From Setomelanomma holmii (lineage: Eukaryota; Ascomycota; Dothideomycetes; Pleosporales; Phaeosphaeriaceae), in NCBI GenBank assembly GCA_010015745.1, contig ML978204.1:165237-229236 (forward strand): a stretch of DNA of 64,000 nucleotides. Reading direction: 5' to 3'. The translations under genes and the position numbers were made by a program. How positions within the stretch are numbered: position 1 is the stretch's first letter; every line of letters starts with the position of its first letter. The notes under the pieces are model-generated. The model was not told where the DNA came from, made no database searches, and worked only from the letters and a program-made list of their open reading frames with translations. Positions 12,201 to 22,742 of this stretch are shown piece by piece.

Positions 12201-13286
12201 CTTGCCGAGATCGTGGAAAAGGCAGAGTTTGGAAGCGAAGGAAGAAAAGTTCGAGCGCTGTTTTGGGCAGCGCGAATGTCCTCCCTGGATTGCATCAGAG
12301 TGTTGCTTCAGCATGGCGTAAACTCTAACGGCACTGGTATGGATCGGCAAACACCTTTAACTATATCTGCGCAATACGGACATCTGGATGCTGTTCATAT
12401 ACTTCTCAACGACCCATGTACAGACGTTACTTTAATAGCTAAATCGGGAAGATCAGCAATATCATTTGCAGCGGGAAATGGACACTTGGAGATTGTCGAA
12501 GCGCTGTTGGATCGTGGAGCGTTCAGGCCAGACGATCAGGATAACACACGTTGGACGCCACTCTTCTGGGCCGTGCAAGGAGACTATTCAAGCATCGTGC
12601 AACTGTTGCTGAGGCAGCCGTCAGTCGACGTTAACCAAGTCGACAAATCTGGACGCTCAGTCCTATCTTGGGCTGCAGGTGAAGGCGCCCGGCGAGTTCT
12701 GAAGGTCCTGCTTCGACACACCTCAGTTGACCTCAATCTTAAAGATGCCAAAGGGCGCTCTGCACTGTCGTGGGCTGCGGGAAACGGCCAAAATGAAGTG
12801 GTCATGACTTTGCTGCACAAAAAGGGCATCGACAAAGCTACCAAAGACAATGACCTACGGAATGCAATCTCCTGGGCATGTCAAGGCGGACATACCAATA
12901 CCTTGCGCACCTTACTCAAGAATGAGTGTGGTGGCGAGGACGACGTTGATGTCGATACTTGGACGCCATTGCTATGGGCGCTCTTCGTCCAGTCCCCAGC
13001 GACGGTGGAAGCGCTTCTCTCAACCGGCCGCGTCCAAATCGACCGCCAAGACAGTTACGGTCGTACGGCATTAATATGGGCTGCGAGCTATGGGTATCTA
13101 GACGTGGTGCAGCTGCTACTATCATGGAAAGCAGCACTGCACATCAAGAATCGAGGGGACCATACAGCTGCAGATGTTGCCAGGTCAGATGGGCAAATTG
13201 AGGTATGTGAATTTCTCGAGGCTCAGCTGGACAAGGAAGCGGAGAGGAGTGTGGATCTGCAAGCTATACCCCATCGTTCTCTATGA
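9230..13286 (+). CDS. NOD-like receptor: esterase (SesB-like)-NACHT-ankyrin protein, 4 exons
   Basis: Exons 9230-9757, 9807-10127, 10190-10394 and 10447-13286 (introns of 49, 62 and 52 nt) encode 1297 aa. Residues of about 80-300 form an alpha/beta hydrolase of the kind seen at the N-terminus of fungal NLRs ('IVAIHGLNGDAYTTW', Ser168 in CHSLGG, 'IIFFGTPHRGSKGAD'). Next come the linker 'IPLFANHRTICRF' and a NACHT NTPase with Walker A GEPGCGKT at 409-416 and Walker B VIVDAIDE at 511-518. From about residue 952 to 1280 there are roughly ten ankyrin repeats ('TPLTISAQYGHLDAVHILL', 'AISFAAGNGHLEIVEALL'). Such proteins mediate non-self recognition and regulated cell death in fungi. The ORF is intact. 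ATG 9230 is preferred; the frame upstream is open but starts only with TTG. Confidence 0.88.
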
Positions 13287-13653
13287 GATTGGGCTCTTCG
13301 TTAAAGTTTTATCACGTACAGTAGCTAGTTCCGCAAAGACAGACGTTATATAAGTATCTGAATGCGAGATACGTCGAGAAGTAATAAGCGACGAGCCGCT
13401 CCCGTGTTATAGAGTCTCGATTAAGCCGATAAGCCAATACACGAAGATCACCTGCACTCAATGCACCAGGCAGTGCAAATACCCACGATGTTTATGCAAG
13501 TATTAACAATCACAACACAGCATTACCAAATCAAAGCGCGTAGGTCTATAACGCTCGAGTACATCTGCACACCCTCACAAACAGATTTTTACACCTAGCG
13601 CTTCCCGGCGCAACTCAAAACCACTTTACCATATTCCCTACCAACTAATTGCA
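13287..13653. other. Intergenic region
   Basis: 367 nt, the shared 3' side of the NLR gene and the convergent small secreted protein gene. No other feature seen. Confidence 0.35.
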
Positions 13654-14009
13654 TCACTTAAATGTACTCTTCCCAGGACAAAAGCCAGCCTGCCACGTCC
13701 CCGAACACTTCTTGCTCGTGCTCTGACATTTGCCTATCCACGCGTTAGCCCTTCATCCCATCCCCATCGCATCCCTTCCCCTTTCCCATCCTCATCACAC
13801 TTACCCGTCCCATTACTTCCACAAGTATAATCCCCCTCAAGATCACAGCACCGATTATTCGCCCCGCCAGAGCAAAGACCGGTAGATACACTGCCGTACA
13901 GATTGTTGAGGCAGTTGGACGGCGAGGTGCAGGTACCGCCGCCGTTAAGGCAGGATTCGGCGAGGACAAGGGGGGAGAGGGCTAGGGTGAAGACTGTGGT
14001 GGGACGCAT
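13654..14009 (-). CDS. Small secreted cysteine-rich protein (94 aa, 10 Cys)
   Basis: Exon 1 is 14009-13805 and exon 2 is 13733-13654, joined across a 71-nt intron (GTAAGT..ATAG). The spliced protein is 94 aa: a hydrophobic signal peptide 'MRPTTVFTLALSPLVLAE', then a mature part of about 76 residues with ten cysteines at 20, 27, 33, 46, 54, 55, 63, 71, 78 and 87. Without splicing the frame would end in a Gly/Arg/Trp-rich tail lacking the last three cysteines; splicing adds them and gives an even number, which supports the model. The shape (short, secreted, even Cys count, no known domain) is that of a candidate effector or antimicrobial protein. Function is unknown. Confidence 0.65.
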
Positions 14010-14728
14010 TATTATGTGCTGAGAATGAGAGGTATGGTTGAGGAAGTAGTGTAGTTACAACTGTGCGAAATGGAGGTTGGGTGGGAAGAACGGGGAATTA
14101 TATATGTGCTGCTCGTACCTGCCAAAATTGGCTTGAATGATGGATGTGAATATCTTGCTAGGGTGTATAAGGTGTGAAGTTGTACGGCGTATCGAGCACA
14201 CGATTATTGGCGGAGTGATGAGGTGCTAGAATTGCGATCCATGTTACCATCTCATGCGCGATGCGCAGTCGTGCCATGGACGTGGGATAGGCTGTCTAGA
14301 TCCCTTGTCATGCTGTGGAGATCCTAGCAACTAATACTACTTTCACGAGACAGCGAGACCATCATTCTGTAGGGAATGCGAGATACGATGGAATTGCGTC
14401 CAAAGAGCAGTGGGAATTGTGTAAGGGCGCCAGTGGAACATTGAACCAAAGCCTCGGACAGGCTGTGACGACTATACATTGGGGGCACTCATGGATGAGA
14501 TGGTGTTGAGCATTATACTTTATTGTGCGAAAATTGAGGCACAAGGGCCTCGAGAGTCACAAAATCGATGTATAGTATCGCCTCTCATCCTTCGCAGGTT
14601 CGACCTGATTGCATTATCATTACCTACGCTTTCCCGTTCAATTGCTATCGAATGTTACTCATCCACTGAGTTCCAATCTTGAGGGACATTTGCTTCCTTT
14701 TTAAAGCCTAAACACGGGAGTGTGCAGT
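14010..14728. other. Intergenic region
   Basis: About 720 nt between two leftward genes for secreted proteins. No supported gene; short open frames on both strands look random. Confidence 0.35.
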
Positions 14729-15685
14729 TCAAAGAACCAAATTCATGAAGAAGCTTCCAGTACCCACTGCCAACACAACTCCCCACGCCACCGATGAGCT
14801 GTACGATCTTCCATCGACAGGGCGATTCCCACTACCTGCAAACTGCGACTGAGTCGCTCCAGGCGGAGCCGAAGACACGCTACCCGCACTTCGAGCACTG
14901 TTAGTCGTCGTCGGCGACGAGACAGCAATAGATGGCTGCGATATCGATGGCAGAACAGTTGCCGAGGCTGGCATTGGCGATGAGATCGTCGCTGACAGAG
15001 CACTAAACGATGATGCGGCATCCGCGCTGTTCGCCGCGTAGACAGACACTGTGGTCGTCACGGTGACTGTGCTTGAGGTTGGCGTGCTACGTGTGATGCT
15101 GGGAACGTAGACCCAGTACACGTGGTAGTAATAGCTGCGGTTTTCATAAGCCTTGAGTTCCCCGAAGTTTAGAGCTGAACTTACTAGGTAATCGTGAAGT
15201 AGAAGTAAGTGTACACGGTGGTGACCTTCGTGGTCGTGGTAATTGCTGGGATCGTCGCTGATGATACAGCTGGAAGAGACGAGCCAATGAATCCTCCATT
15301 GCCGTCGGTGGGCGTGCAGCCCGTGCAGGATTTGCCATTGGGACAGTTGCGGCCGTTGGTGCAGCAGTAGTTTCCGACTGGAGCGTATGAGCCACCGGAG
15401 CAGCAAGTCGCAGATAATGGAGCGATGTGCATAGTGTCGCAACATTTATACCCTACACGAGCACAGTACTGCAACAGACCGTAAGTTCCGCATAGAGTCG
15501 CGCCTGGGTCGCCTGAAATTCTGTTAATGATGTTGTTTCAATAGACGTGGGAGCGCGTGATATTTACAGTCTCGCTTTTCCAGACCTGATTCGCGCTTCT
15601 CGAATGCTTCGAGTGAGTTGCTTTGAGCGACAGCTGCGAAAAAAGCCAAGCAGCTCACGATGAATTGTACGGTTCTGGGTACCAT
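14729..15685 (-). CDS. Secreted Cys-rich and Ser/Thr-rich cell-surface protein, 3 exons
   Basis: Exons 15685-15568, 15512-15185 and 15134-14729 (introns of 55 and 50 nt) encode 283 aa. An N-terminal signal peptide ('VSCLAFFAAVAQS') is followed by two Lys-Arg sites ('EAFEKRE', 'GLEKRD') that look like Kex2 processing points. Then comes a compact cysteine-rich module of about 75 residues ('CGTYGLLQYCARVGYKCC', 'CCSGGSYAPVGNYCC', 'CPNGKSCTGCTP') and a long Ser/Thr/Ala-rich stretch. The C-terminus is hydrophobic ('SSVAWGVVLAVGTGSFFMNL'), as expected for a GPI-anchor signal. This fits a wall- or membrane-anchored surface protein. No catalytic domain is recognised. Confidence 0.7.
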
Positions 15686-15801
15686 TGTGTAAGTCGGTTC
15701 CAGTAGGAAGTCAAGAATGGCGTGCGCGAGCCCGCAGACAGGCGCACAAAGCTCATGTTATACTTTCCCACCACGCTTTCTCTCTGCACACCGGGTGAGT
15801 A

Positions 15802-16182
15802 TCAACACGGGAAGTGTGTTCTATTCCGAGGGCTGCCTTGCAGTTGTGGCGTGTGTAATTTCCATCCATCTTCAGCCTTGAGCCGATAGTTAGCAGGGAC
15901 AACGAGGCGAAGCTCGCAACCACCCGTAGCATCGCATGGTGTTGATTGGATAATCGTGTGATGCACAGGCACTAGTACCTTGCGGCGATGCCGGAAAGGG
16001 TAGACTTTCGCTTTCCTCGCATACCATGCCGCTTTGACCACCAACATCGTTGCCTGAATACGAGGCGGTAGAACAGTGAAGCAGGACCTGGACGAGCGGG
16101 ACAACTACAAACCGAGGTCAGCCCGAAGATCATCATTCGATTACTTACCCTTGCTGGGCCGGTGAAGATTCTCTGCGATGCC
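15802..16182 (-). CDS. Hypothetical small protein, uncertain
   Basis: A possible two-exon gene: 'MASQRIFTGPAR' from the ATG at 16182, a GTAAGT..TTTGTAG intron, then an open frame to 15802 with stretches such as 'KVYPFRHRRKVLVPVHHTII' and 'CELRLVVPANYRLKAEDGW'. Another frame across the second exon is open for about 70 codons too, so the coding frame is not settled. No known domain. Confidence 0.25.
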
Positions 16183-16202
16183 ATTTTCCTCAAGCCTAAC
16201 AC

Positions 16203-17074
16203 AAGATTGCTTTGAAAGCATGCGCTCCAATAGACGCACCGCCCGTCGCTTTGGCTGGGTTGACTTTCGATTGTACTAAAGTGCGTGCACCAGATATGTC
16301 AGAACAAGCAACAGCCGTTGGGCGCAATTTTCCGATTGGCGAAGGTTATGTTGCGACGTAGCCACCTAGGAAAAGCAATAGCTCGGTGCTGCAGGTGGGT
16401 AGATGTGGCTTGATACCGGTGAGGCTGATACTCGCATTCATGAGTCTGCTGATTGTGGAGATTCGCTCCGCTCTAAAGATTGGGGAATGCCTGCCATTGA
16501 GGATGTTCGGTATTGGAACGCTATTTGATTAGTTGCCATGTGTTTCGCAAGACGATTTCGCAGAACGAAGCAGCCAGAAGATCGCAGCTTGTTGGAAACT
16601 GAGATGTTTGGGTCAAACATTCCATTTACATCATGTGCCGATACCGAACCGGAGTATAGTGAATGACCATTTAGGAGATTCTTATGCCGCACGAAATCAG
16701 AACCTTGCGCGACTGATCAAGAGCGCCGCTTCATCCTAGACCCAAAAAGGAGGCTGATGACATCGGCTCTTGAAAACCAGTTGTCCGAGCTCAAAATTCA
16801 GGCCCCATCATGGTCAGCTGGCAGGCGTGATGTTGTGGAAGACTTCCCAAATATGCCAAAAAATGATTGTCATTTCTGCGGCGGTAGTAGACTCCGTAGT
16901 TGTTGACTGACGGGTTCATTATGCTGCAAGGCTACCCGAGGATTCTGGTTCCGTCGTCGGATCTGTAGAAGTTCCTTGGTCTTCGGCTCTCGTGTCTTCG
17001 CCATTGTCGCTCGAATCTTTTCCACCTCGTCATCCAGACTTTCCTGCTAACGGTCTCCACGATCATCCTCTTCA
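16203..17074. other. Intergenic region
   Basis: About 870 nt. Open frames here are short and unlike known proteins; no repeats noticed. Confidence 0.35.
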
Positions 17075-18324
17075 TCAGAACTCACAAAGATCCTCGTCAA
17101 TGATGTCTCCATATCTTTCGAAAAGTATACGGCCACGAGACTTTGCAGAGCAGGGAAGCTGACCGAGTTGGCAACGAGGATTCAAAATCCGATCGGGTTT
17201 CAAGGTATCGTTAGCACAACTCAACCACGTCGCAGCATAGTTGACGCCATCCTCCGGGAAATCCACCACGATGTACAACTCGCCAGGCAAAAACCGACTA
17301 AGCCTGTCGCCCTTTTCAAGCGAGGCGCCGGGTGTTGTCAATTCCTCGTACACTCTACGGATCGGTCAGATCCCGTATCTCGAGCCTCATGCAGCACACT
17401 CACTAGATAGTACCACGTCTCAGATCCGAAAAATCCAGGAGGAGAACCTATCGAAACGGAGGGGACTCGATCAAAAAGCGCACAGCTTTCGACAAGTCTG
17501 AGAAGCATTGTCCTGGGGTATTGTAAATCCCTGAGATTGTACCGCTTACGGGACAGACGAAATAGCGGTACTCGTGAACCCGCACGTAGAAGCAAGCGCA
17601 TGGACAGCGATCGAAGGCCGTGTCGAGTTGCTGGCTGATCATTCCTCGAAAGAAAGTGGGATGTTCATCGTGAAACCAGAGTCTCTTCGCCGAGTCAAGA
17701 TCGTCATAAGTAATTAGCTCACCATCTGCGCTGGTCACAGCCTTCGTATCGTCATCCGCAGCATCTATCGGCCTTGCTCCCGTCCTCAGTCTTCGCAGGA
17801 AGAAGGCCGTAGAAATAGCCCTCGTACAACCAATGGGCCTGAACTCTCTCATGTTCACGCCATAGACACGTACAATCGCATTGATCCGCTGGAGAGCACG
17901 TGTACTCGAATAATCAGCACTTCCGTATGGGGATGGATGAACGTGCGCGATTTACCGATAACGGATCCAAGCCGTCAACCGCCGGTACCAGTATATGAAT
18001 TTGAACTTATTCTCGAGATGTTGACGGTAGCATGCTCTTGGTTTGGTGATGAGGAGGATGTCCGTAGGTCCAATGGGATCTTGGACGCGCTGAACAACAT
18101 TGTAAGTACACGCAGCAAGTTCCTTGAAGGGGATGGAATCGTGAGTGGTAGCTCACGGTGTAGAGACCAGAAACGACCGCCACGATACTTGCGCGCAAGA
18201 TCAGGATGAGAAGTGAAATGCAAACGTAAAATGTGAGAAACATCAAAGCCACGCTGACGCGGAATAAGCATACGAGAAAGCCGACGCCGAGGAGGATGGG
18301 ACGACGCCAGGAATACCGCGCCAT
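17075..18324 (-). CDS. Hypothetical protein with N-terminal membrane segment, 5 exons (tentative model)
   Basis: My best splice model is 18324-18157, 18089-17956, 17904-17543, 17447-17400 and 17352-17075 (introns of 67, 51, 95 and 47 nt), which keeps one frame for 329 aa. The N-terminus has one or two hydrophobic helices ('ILLGVGFLVCLFRVSVALMF', 'LTFYVCISLLILIL'). Later segments read 'PTDILLITKPRACYRQHLEN', 'RALQRINAIVRVYGVNMREF', 'LWFHDEHPTFFRGMISQQLD', 'FYVRVHEYRYFVCPVSG' and 'GELYIVVDFPEDGVNYAATW', ending 'DEDLCEF'. Two splice sites are weak (GAG acceptors at the second and fourth introns), so the 3' half may be mis-joined or damaged. I do not recognise the family. Confidence 0.4.
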
Positions 18325-18730
18325 GGTATAAATCGTTCATAACGGTCTTGCGATCGTGGTTGATTAGCGATGGTGACTGATATGTTGATATGGAAGCCTT
18401 GTGCGATTGTCTTGGCTTGTAGATGGCGGACCAGCGGGCGCACCGGGCATGTAGCAACGCTACTCGTTGTTTCTCCGGGAGCACCAGCTGTGCCTGAGCC
18501 AGAAGGATCCTGCAAGCTGCCATCGTTTTTGCTGCAGGTAGCGGTTTGTTGTTACGGAAGTCTCTCCCGACCCAAGACGCGGCGAACATTCTTGACGTCA
18601 TGACTGAGAGGTTTGAGCGACGTGTTAGGTACGAGCACAACGAAGACGAGAGGCGGAGCCCGCGCGTGCCGTTTGATAAATGATTTTAAATTCGACATCT
18701 ACCCTTCTACTCATACAAACGTTGTGCGAA
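18325..18730. other. Intergenic region
   Basis: About 400 nt between the divergent unknown membrane protein gene and the caleosin gene; probably holds both promoters. Nothing specific recognised. Confidence 0.35.
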
Positions 18731-19652
18731 ATGTCTGTCTCTACCGCCAACATGACCGAGAAGATGTGGCATGGGGAACGCTACACCAATGGGGACGCGA
18801 ATGGCGAAACACCACCAGATCATGTCATCGTACAAGGAATCCGCTACGAGCCGGTCACCGAACAGCGCAAACCGTACATGTCGTCGAAGGGGTCGAAGTT
18901 GTTACATCCAGGTGTGTGTGGTCGCGCGTGGCTTCACCCTCGCCGTCGATCATGGTGCTAATTCATGCAGGTACCGCCCGCGTCAACATTGCCCCGTCCG
19001 CCGAGTCTCCGCATGGCACCACCGCGAACGGCTGGGCTGAGAAACACGCGCACCAGACAGTGCTGCAACAACATTGCGACTTCTTCGATCAGGATCGCGA
19101 TGGGGTGATCTGGCCGTCAGACACCTTCATCGGCTTCCACCGCGTTGGCTTCGGCATCTTTCTCTCGATCATCGCAGCCTTCATCATACATATCAACTTC
19201 TCATATCCGACCGCTACTGGATGGCTGCCAGATCCATTCTTTCGCATCAACCTCAAGAATATGCACAGAACAATACACGGAGGCGACACAAGGACATACG
19301 ACAATGAAGGGCGCTACATCCCGCAGAAGTTCGAGGAGATATTTACCAAATACGCTGACGGCAGAGACTACTTGACATTTACAGATATGGTCAACATGCT
19401 GAAAGGACAGCGCAATGTGTCCGATCCAATTGGCTGGGGCGGCGCTATCTTCGAGTGTAAGTCGAGGTCAAGGTCGAGTACATTTTTTGCTGTATGCTTA
19501 CAATGTTAGGGGGTGCTACATATCTCATGCTTTGGCCGGCCGATGGACGAATGATGAAGGAAGACATCCGAGCTATCTTTGACGGGAGCATTTTCTACGT
19601 CATTGCCGAACGAAGAGCGAAAGGCTTGAAAGCTACGCCAACAACTCAATAG
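18731..19652 (+). CDS. Caleosin-family peroxygenase, 3 exons
   Basis: Exons 18731-18911, 18971-19456 and 19510-19652 (introns of 59 and 53 nt) encode 269 aa. Caleosins are Ca2+-binding, heme-dependent peroxygenases of lipid droplets and endomembranes. The single EF-hand is in 'HCDFFDQDRDGVIWPSDTF', followed by the membrane-embedding hydrophobic hairpin 'FGIFLSIIAAFIIHINFSYP' and family motifs 'LPDPFFRINLKNMHRTIHGG', 'EGRYIPQKFEEIFTKYA', 'LTFTDMVNMLKGQRNVSDPI' and 'WGATYLMLWPADGRMMKED'. The length and domain order are normal, with a longer N-terminal tail of about 90 residues as in other fungal members. It looks intact. Confidence 0.92.
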
Positions 19653-19924
19653 AGTGTTCATCGAGCAATTCACGGTAAACAACGAAATCCACCAAGTGAG
19701 AGTGACGTACACGCTGCGTATGTTGCGTAAGCAGTGCCAGTCGTCGCCTTTCACCTTAGTCTGCGTTTGTCTTTTGCAATACTTAAGCTCTTCTTGACTC
19801 ACTGAACAGGCTCCACAATCCAAATATCGCCCACATCACCAACCGACAGCACCCAGCTGGTAGTCAACTCCAGAACATAGAAGTAGACAGCGCCCAGATC
19901 GCAACGACTACCCCGCTTTCCGCC

Positions 19925-21256
19925 ATGGATAGCCTCTCCAACGAGCTTCTGCTCAATGTCGCTTCTGAGCTTGTCACCGAGGACCTGTGCGCACTCGCGC
20001 TCGTGTCTAAGCACATGCAACCCATAGCACAGGAGCACCTGTATCGCGCTATATCAATCCCTGCGTCCAGACCTCTTCCTGCTCCAATGAACATTCCAGA
20101 TAAGTAATTAGCTTCTTTGCTACGCACCCTGACCACGAAGCCAAAATTGGCTGAGCTCATTCGACATCTAGATGTACACCCACAGCAATACTACGTGCCG
20201 TTCAAGTACGCTCAGGCAATGCCAGAGCTTTCCGCACAAAGCTTGTCGCTACTGCGCTCAACACAACCCCGAATCTCGTAACATTCGATCATCGGTATGA
20301 TCCTTCAGCGCACCAAGAACCTGCAAACACTCGACCTGGAGATGGTGTATGCGGGCGAATCTTGGCGGAACAAATACGATTCTCACCGCTACAATTATCA
20401 CGAATGTAGTCTGGATGAGCTATTCGGACCTAGGCCGCCGGATGGGTTCCAAACCTATCGCGACTTATCGCATATCCCTGGGCTAAGGTCACTCAAGCGC
20501 TTCACATTCGCCGGACGGCTGAACTTCTCATAGTGCACGCTACCATCGCTGACGACTCTACGCCTTGATCTCTATTGCAACTTCACGCCGCTCGAGCCGC
20601 CACCTGAGGCAACATCGAAAGTGCAAACACTAGAGATGGTCATCTCCGCACTTGACTTCAACTACGATCACTATTTCGACTACTTCACAAAGCTCATGCG
20701 CCTGGTCATACACATCTGTAATTGGAAGTTTGAGCCATCCCACGGCCACCGCAAAGCACACCGCTCTGATGTCATCGATCGCAATGACACTCCAGACTTT
20801 GGCGAGTTTGTCGACACCAAACTCTCGTGCCTAGCAGATACGCTCGAAGAGCTAGAGATCATATACGAAGAAGACGAGCGCCGGAAGGACTACATCTGGA
20901 ACTTCCAGCCGGCCGACTTCGCGGCATTCAAGAAACTAAAAACTCCTTCCACCCCGCACCCCCTGATTCAAGCAAATGATGACCTTGTGCCCTGTGGCTT
21001 CGCAGAGGAAAATCTGCCTAGCTCACTAAACAAACTGAAGATCACACACGTGGACGTGCGGGAGGCGGACATCAACCTTCTACTGAAGTCCACCGCGAGC
21101 AGCCGAGCGCACTTCACAAAGCTAGCGGAAGTACACATCAAACCTCTCATCATCGAAGGCACTGCTATGCTTCTGCCGCGTCGTGGCATTGCAGATGGCG
21201 TAGCATCTCTCAAGGAGGCTGGAGTCAAGGTTGAAGCGCAGACGGTGGATCGTTGA
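19925..21256 (+). pseudogene. F-box protein pseudogene
   Basis: The ATG at 19925 begins an F-box-like segment ('MDSLSNELLLNVASELVTED', 'ALALVSKHMQPIAQEHLYRA') followed in the same frame by about 380 more coding-like residues. In-frame stops interrupt it at about 20105 (AAG TAA), 20278 (TCG TAA) and 20531 (TCA TAG). Between 20220 and 20290 another frame looks more coding ('ALNTTPNLVTFDHRYD'), which suggests small indels as well. The last 211 codons (20621-21256) are open and resemble the leucine-rich C-terminal part of such proteins ('SCLADTLEELEIIYEED', 'LPSSLNKLKITHVDVREAD'). All three stops could come from CAA or CAG by C-to-T. F-box proteins select targets for SCF ubiquitin ligases; this copy is unlikely to work. 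Confidence 0.65.
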
Positions 21257-21469
21257 GGAGATGGTGTTGGGCCTGACAGGAGACGGATCTGGAGGATATC
21301 ACTGACACATTGCTTGAAGTAGTGGTCACCTACGCGGGTAGATGGCACTAGGATATATGGTAGACGGGCGTGGAGGATGATACGCATCCAATGTTCGGAG
21401 TAGCGGTTACCCACTCATGTAGCTGGCACTGAGACATATGATAGACAAATGTGGAGGATGACATGTAGG

Positions 21470-21915
21470 TCAGCAATCAATAACACCCTTCAAATTGTCA
21501 AAGCGACGTACTCCATGTGTCCAGGTCAGTACTGGCAGTGCTTGCCTCGATGATACGTTCTGTGGGCGGAAAACATTAATGCTGAAGCAAGCCTCATTCG
21601 GTTCGTAGGGCAGCTCAGAGGGATGTTGCATGCAAGAGTACCCATACTGTGTTGCGTTCTTGGTGCCGTGAAACGCTGCTGGCGCGCTAACCTGTGCAAA
21701 TCGACTGTTTCCAATGGGTTGGCTTGCGTAGTCAATTCCGAGCCATGCCTCTACTGGCGCAGGCAGGGCTTTCTTGGTCAAAGTCTGGTTGACGGTGGTT
21801 TCAATAAATGTGCCGCAGTCGGGGAGCGTCACTTCTCGAGTAGCCTGTGCTGCTGAGTTGGCCCAAAAGATCGTACAAGCAGTCTTGAGGCGTTAGTACA
21901 CGCCAGGAAAGCCCA
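21470..21915 (-). pseudogene. Type-B carboxylesterase N-terminal relic
   Basis: Minus-strand frame from an ATG at about 21915 ('MGFPGVY', then a TAA that could derive from CAA), resuming with 'RLKTACTIFWANSAAQA' and 'VTLPDCGTFIETTVNQT'. It continues with carboxylesterase-like 'WLGIDYASQPIGNSRFAQVS', 'ATQYGYSCMQ', 'EACFSINVFRP' and 'LPVLTWTHG', then ends at 21470. Normal carboxylesterases run about 500 residues; only the first 130 or so are present, with the oxyanion-hole region at the very end and no catalytic Ser, Glu or His. This is a truncated, broken copy. Confidence 0.55.
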
Positions 21916-22742
21916 TCGTGTCGATGCTTGTTTCCGTTACGAAGCGGAGGGTTTGGAAACAGTTCATACTCAACGTCCTCTCGCTCTGTACTTGAAGCGA
22001 TTGATGTGAACTGACCTTCCTCGTCTTCAGGTGCTATAGCCGATTGAGGTCCGGTATCCGCTCAATACTGGAGACTGATCTGCATTGCCCCCATTATTGG
22101 CAGGCTACCCGAGATAGCAACGGCTATCGCGATGTTGTGAGAAGTTTGGACGTCAGTAGACGCACGGGACTTGCCAGGCCACCATGAGAATGCGCACTTG
22201 GAGGGTAACCGCGACTTTACAATATCTTAAAACACTTCCAAAGTACTCCAACGTAATCAAAACACCACAAGCCACCACAGCACGCTGTTTCGATGCCAAA
22301 AGATACCAAGTAGTGCTAGCCGTGAACGGTTCGGAAGACCCGCCACGGGCCGAATGTTGATCAAGGACGTCGGGTACCTGCAGCCGCGATGGGCAAGGAG
22401 TAGTCTCTTCGGTGTGATGAACAGGTCTACTGGAGCAGGAAAAAGGCGTGTGAATTGAGGTTTTGTGTAACTTGTCAATGCTAGTGTTGAAAAGATGGGC
22501 TATGACGCTCTGAGATGGCCAAAGCTCAGCCACGCCCGAAATGGCATGGGCGACCACGGACCGCTTCAGGTCTTCCACGTCAGCAAACCTCACCCAGGCA
22601 GCATAATTCGTGCTCTACGCGTTTTCAATGATACTACTACGTACTGCTGCATTAAATTGCAGGCTGGAGTCAATCAAGTCACATAGAAAATCCCGCTTCA
22701 TCGCGTACATTACTCCCCATTGCGATTACCATCGAACCCACC
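21916..22742. other. Intergenic region
   Basis: About 830 nt with no supported gene; possibly includes the decayed remainder of the esterase gene, but I cannot trace its later motifs. Confidence 0.35.

Noticed and set aside
16438..16692. Minus-strand 84-codon open frame
   Set aside because: Short, with no signal peptide or domain; not supported.
22153..22593. Minus-strand 146-codon open frame
   Set aside because: No motif, and it does not continue the esterase relic on the same strand; probably random.
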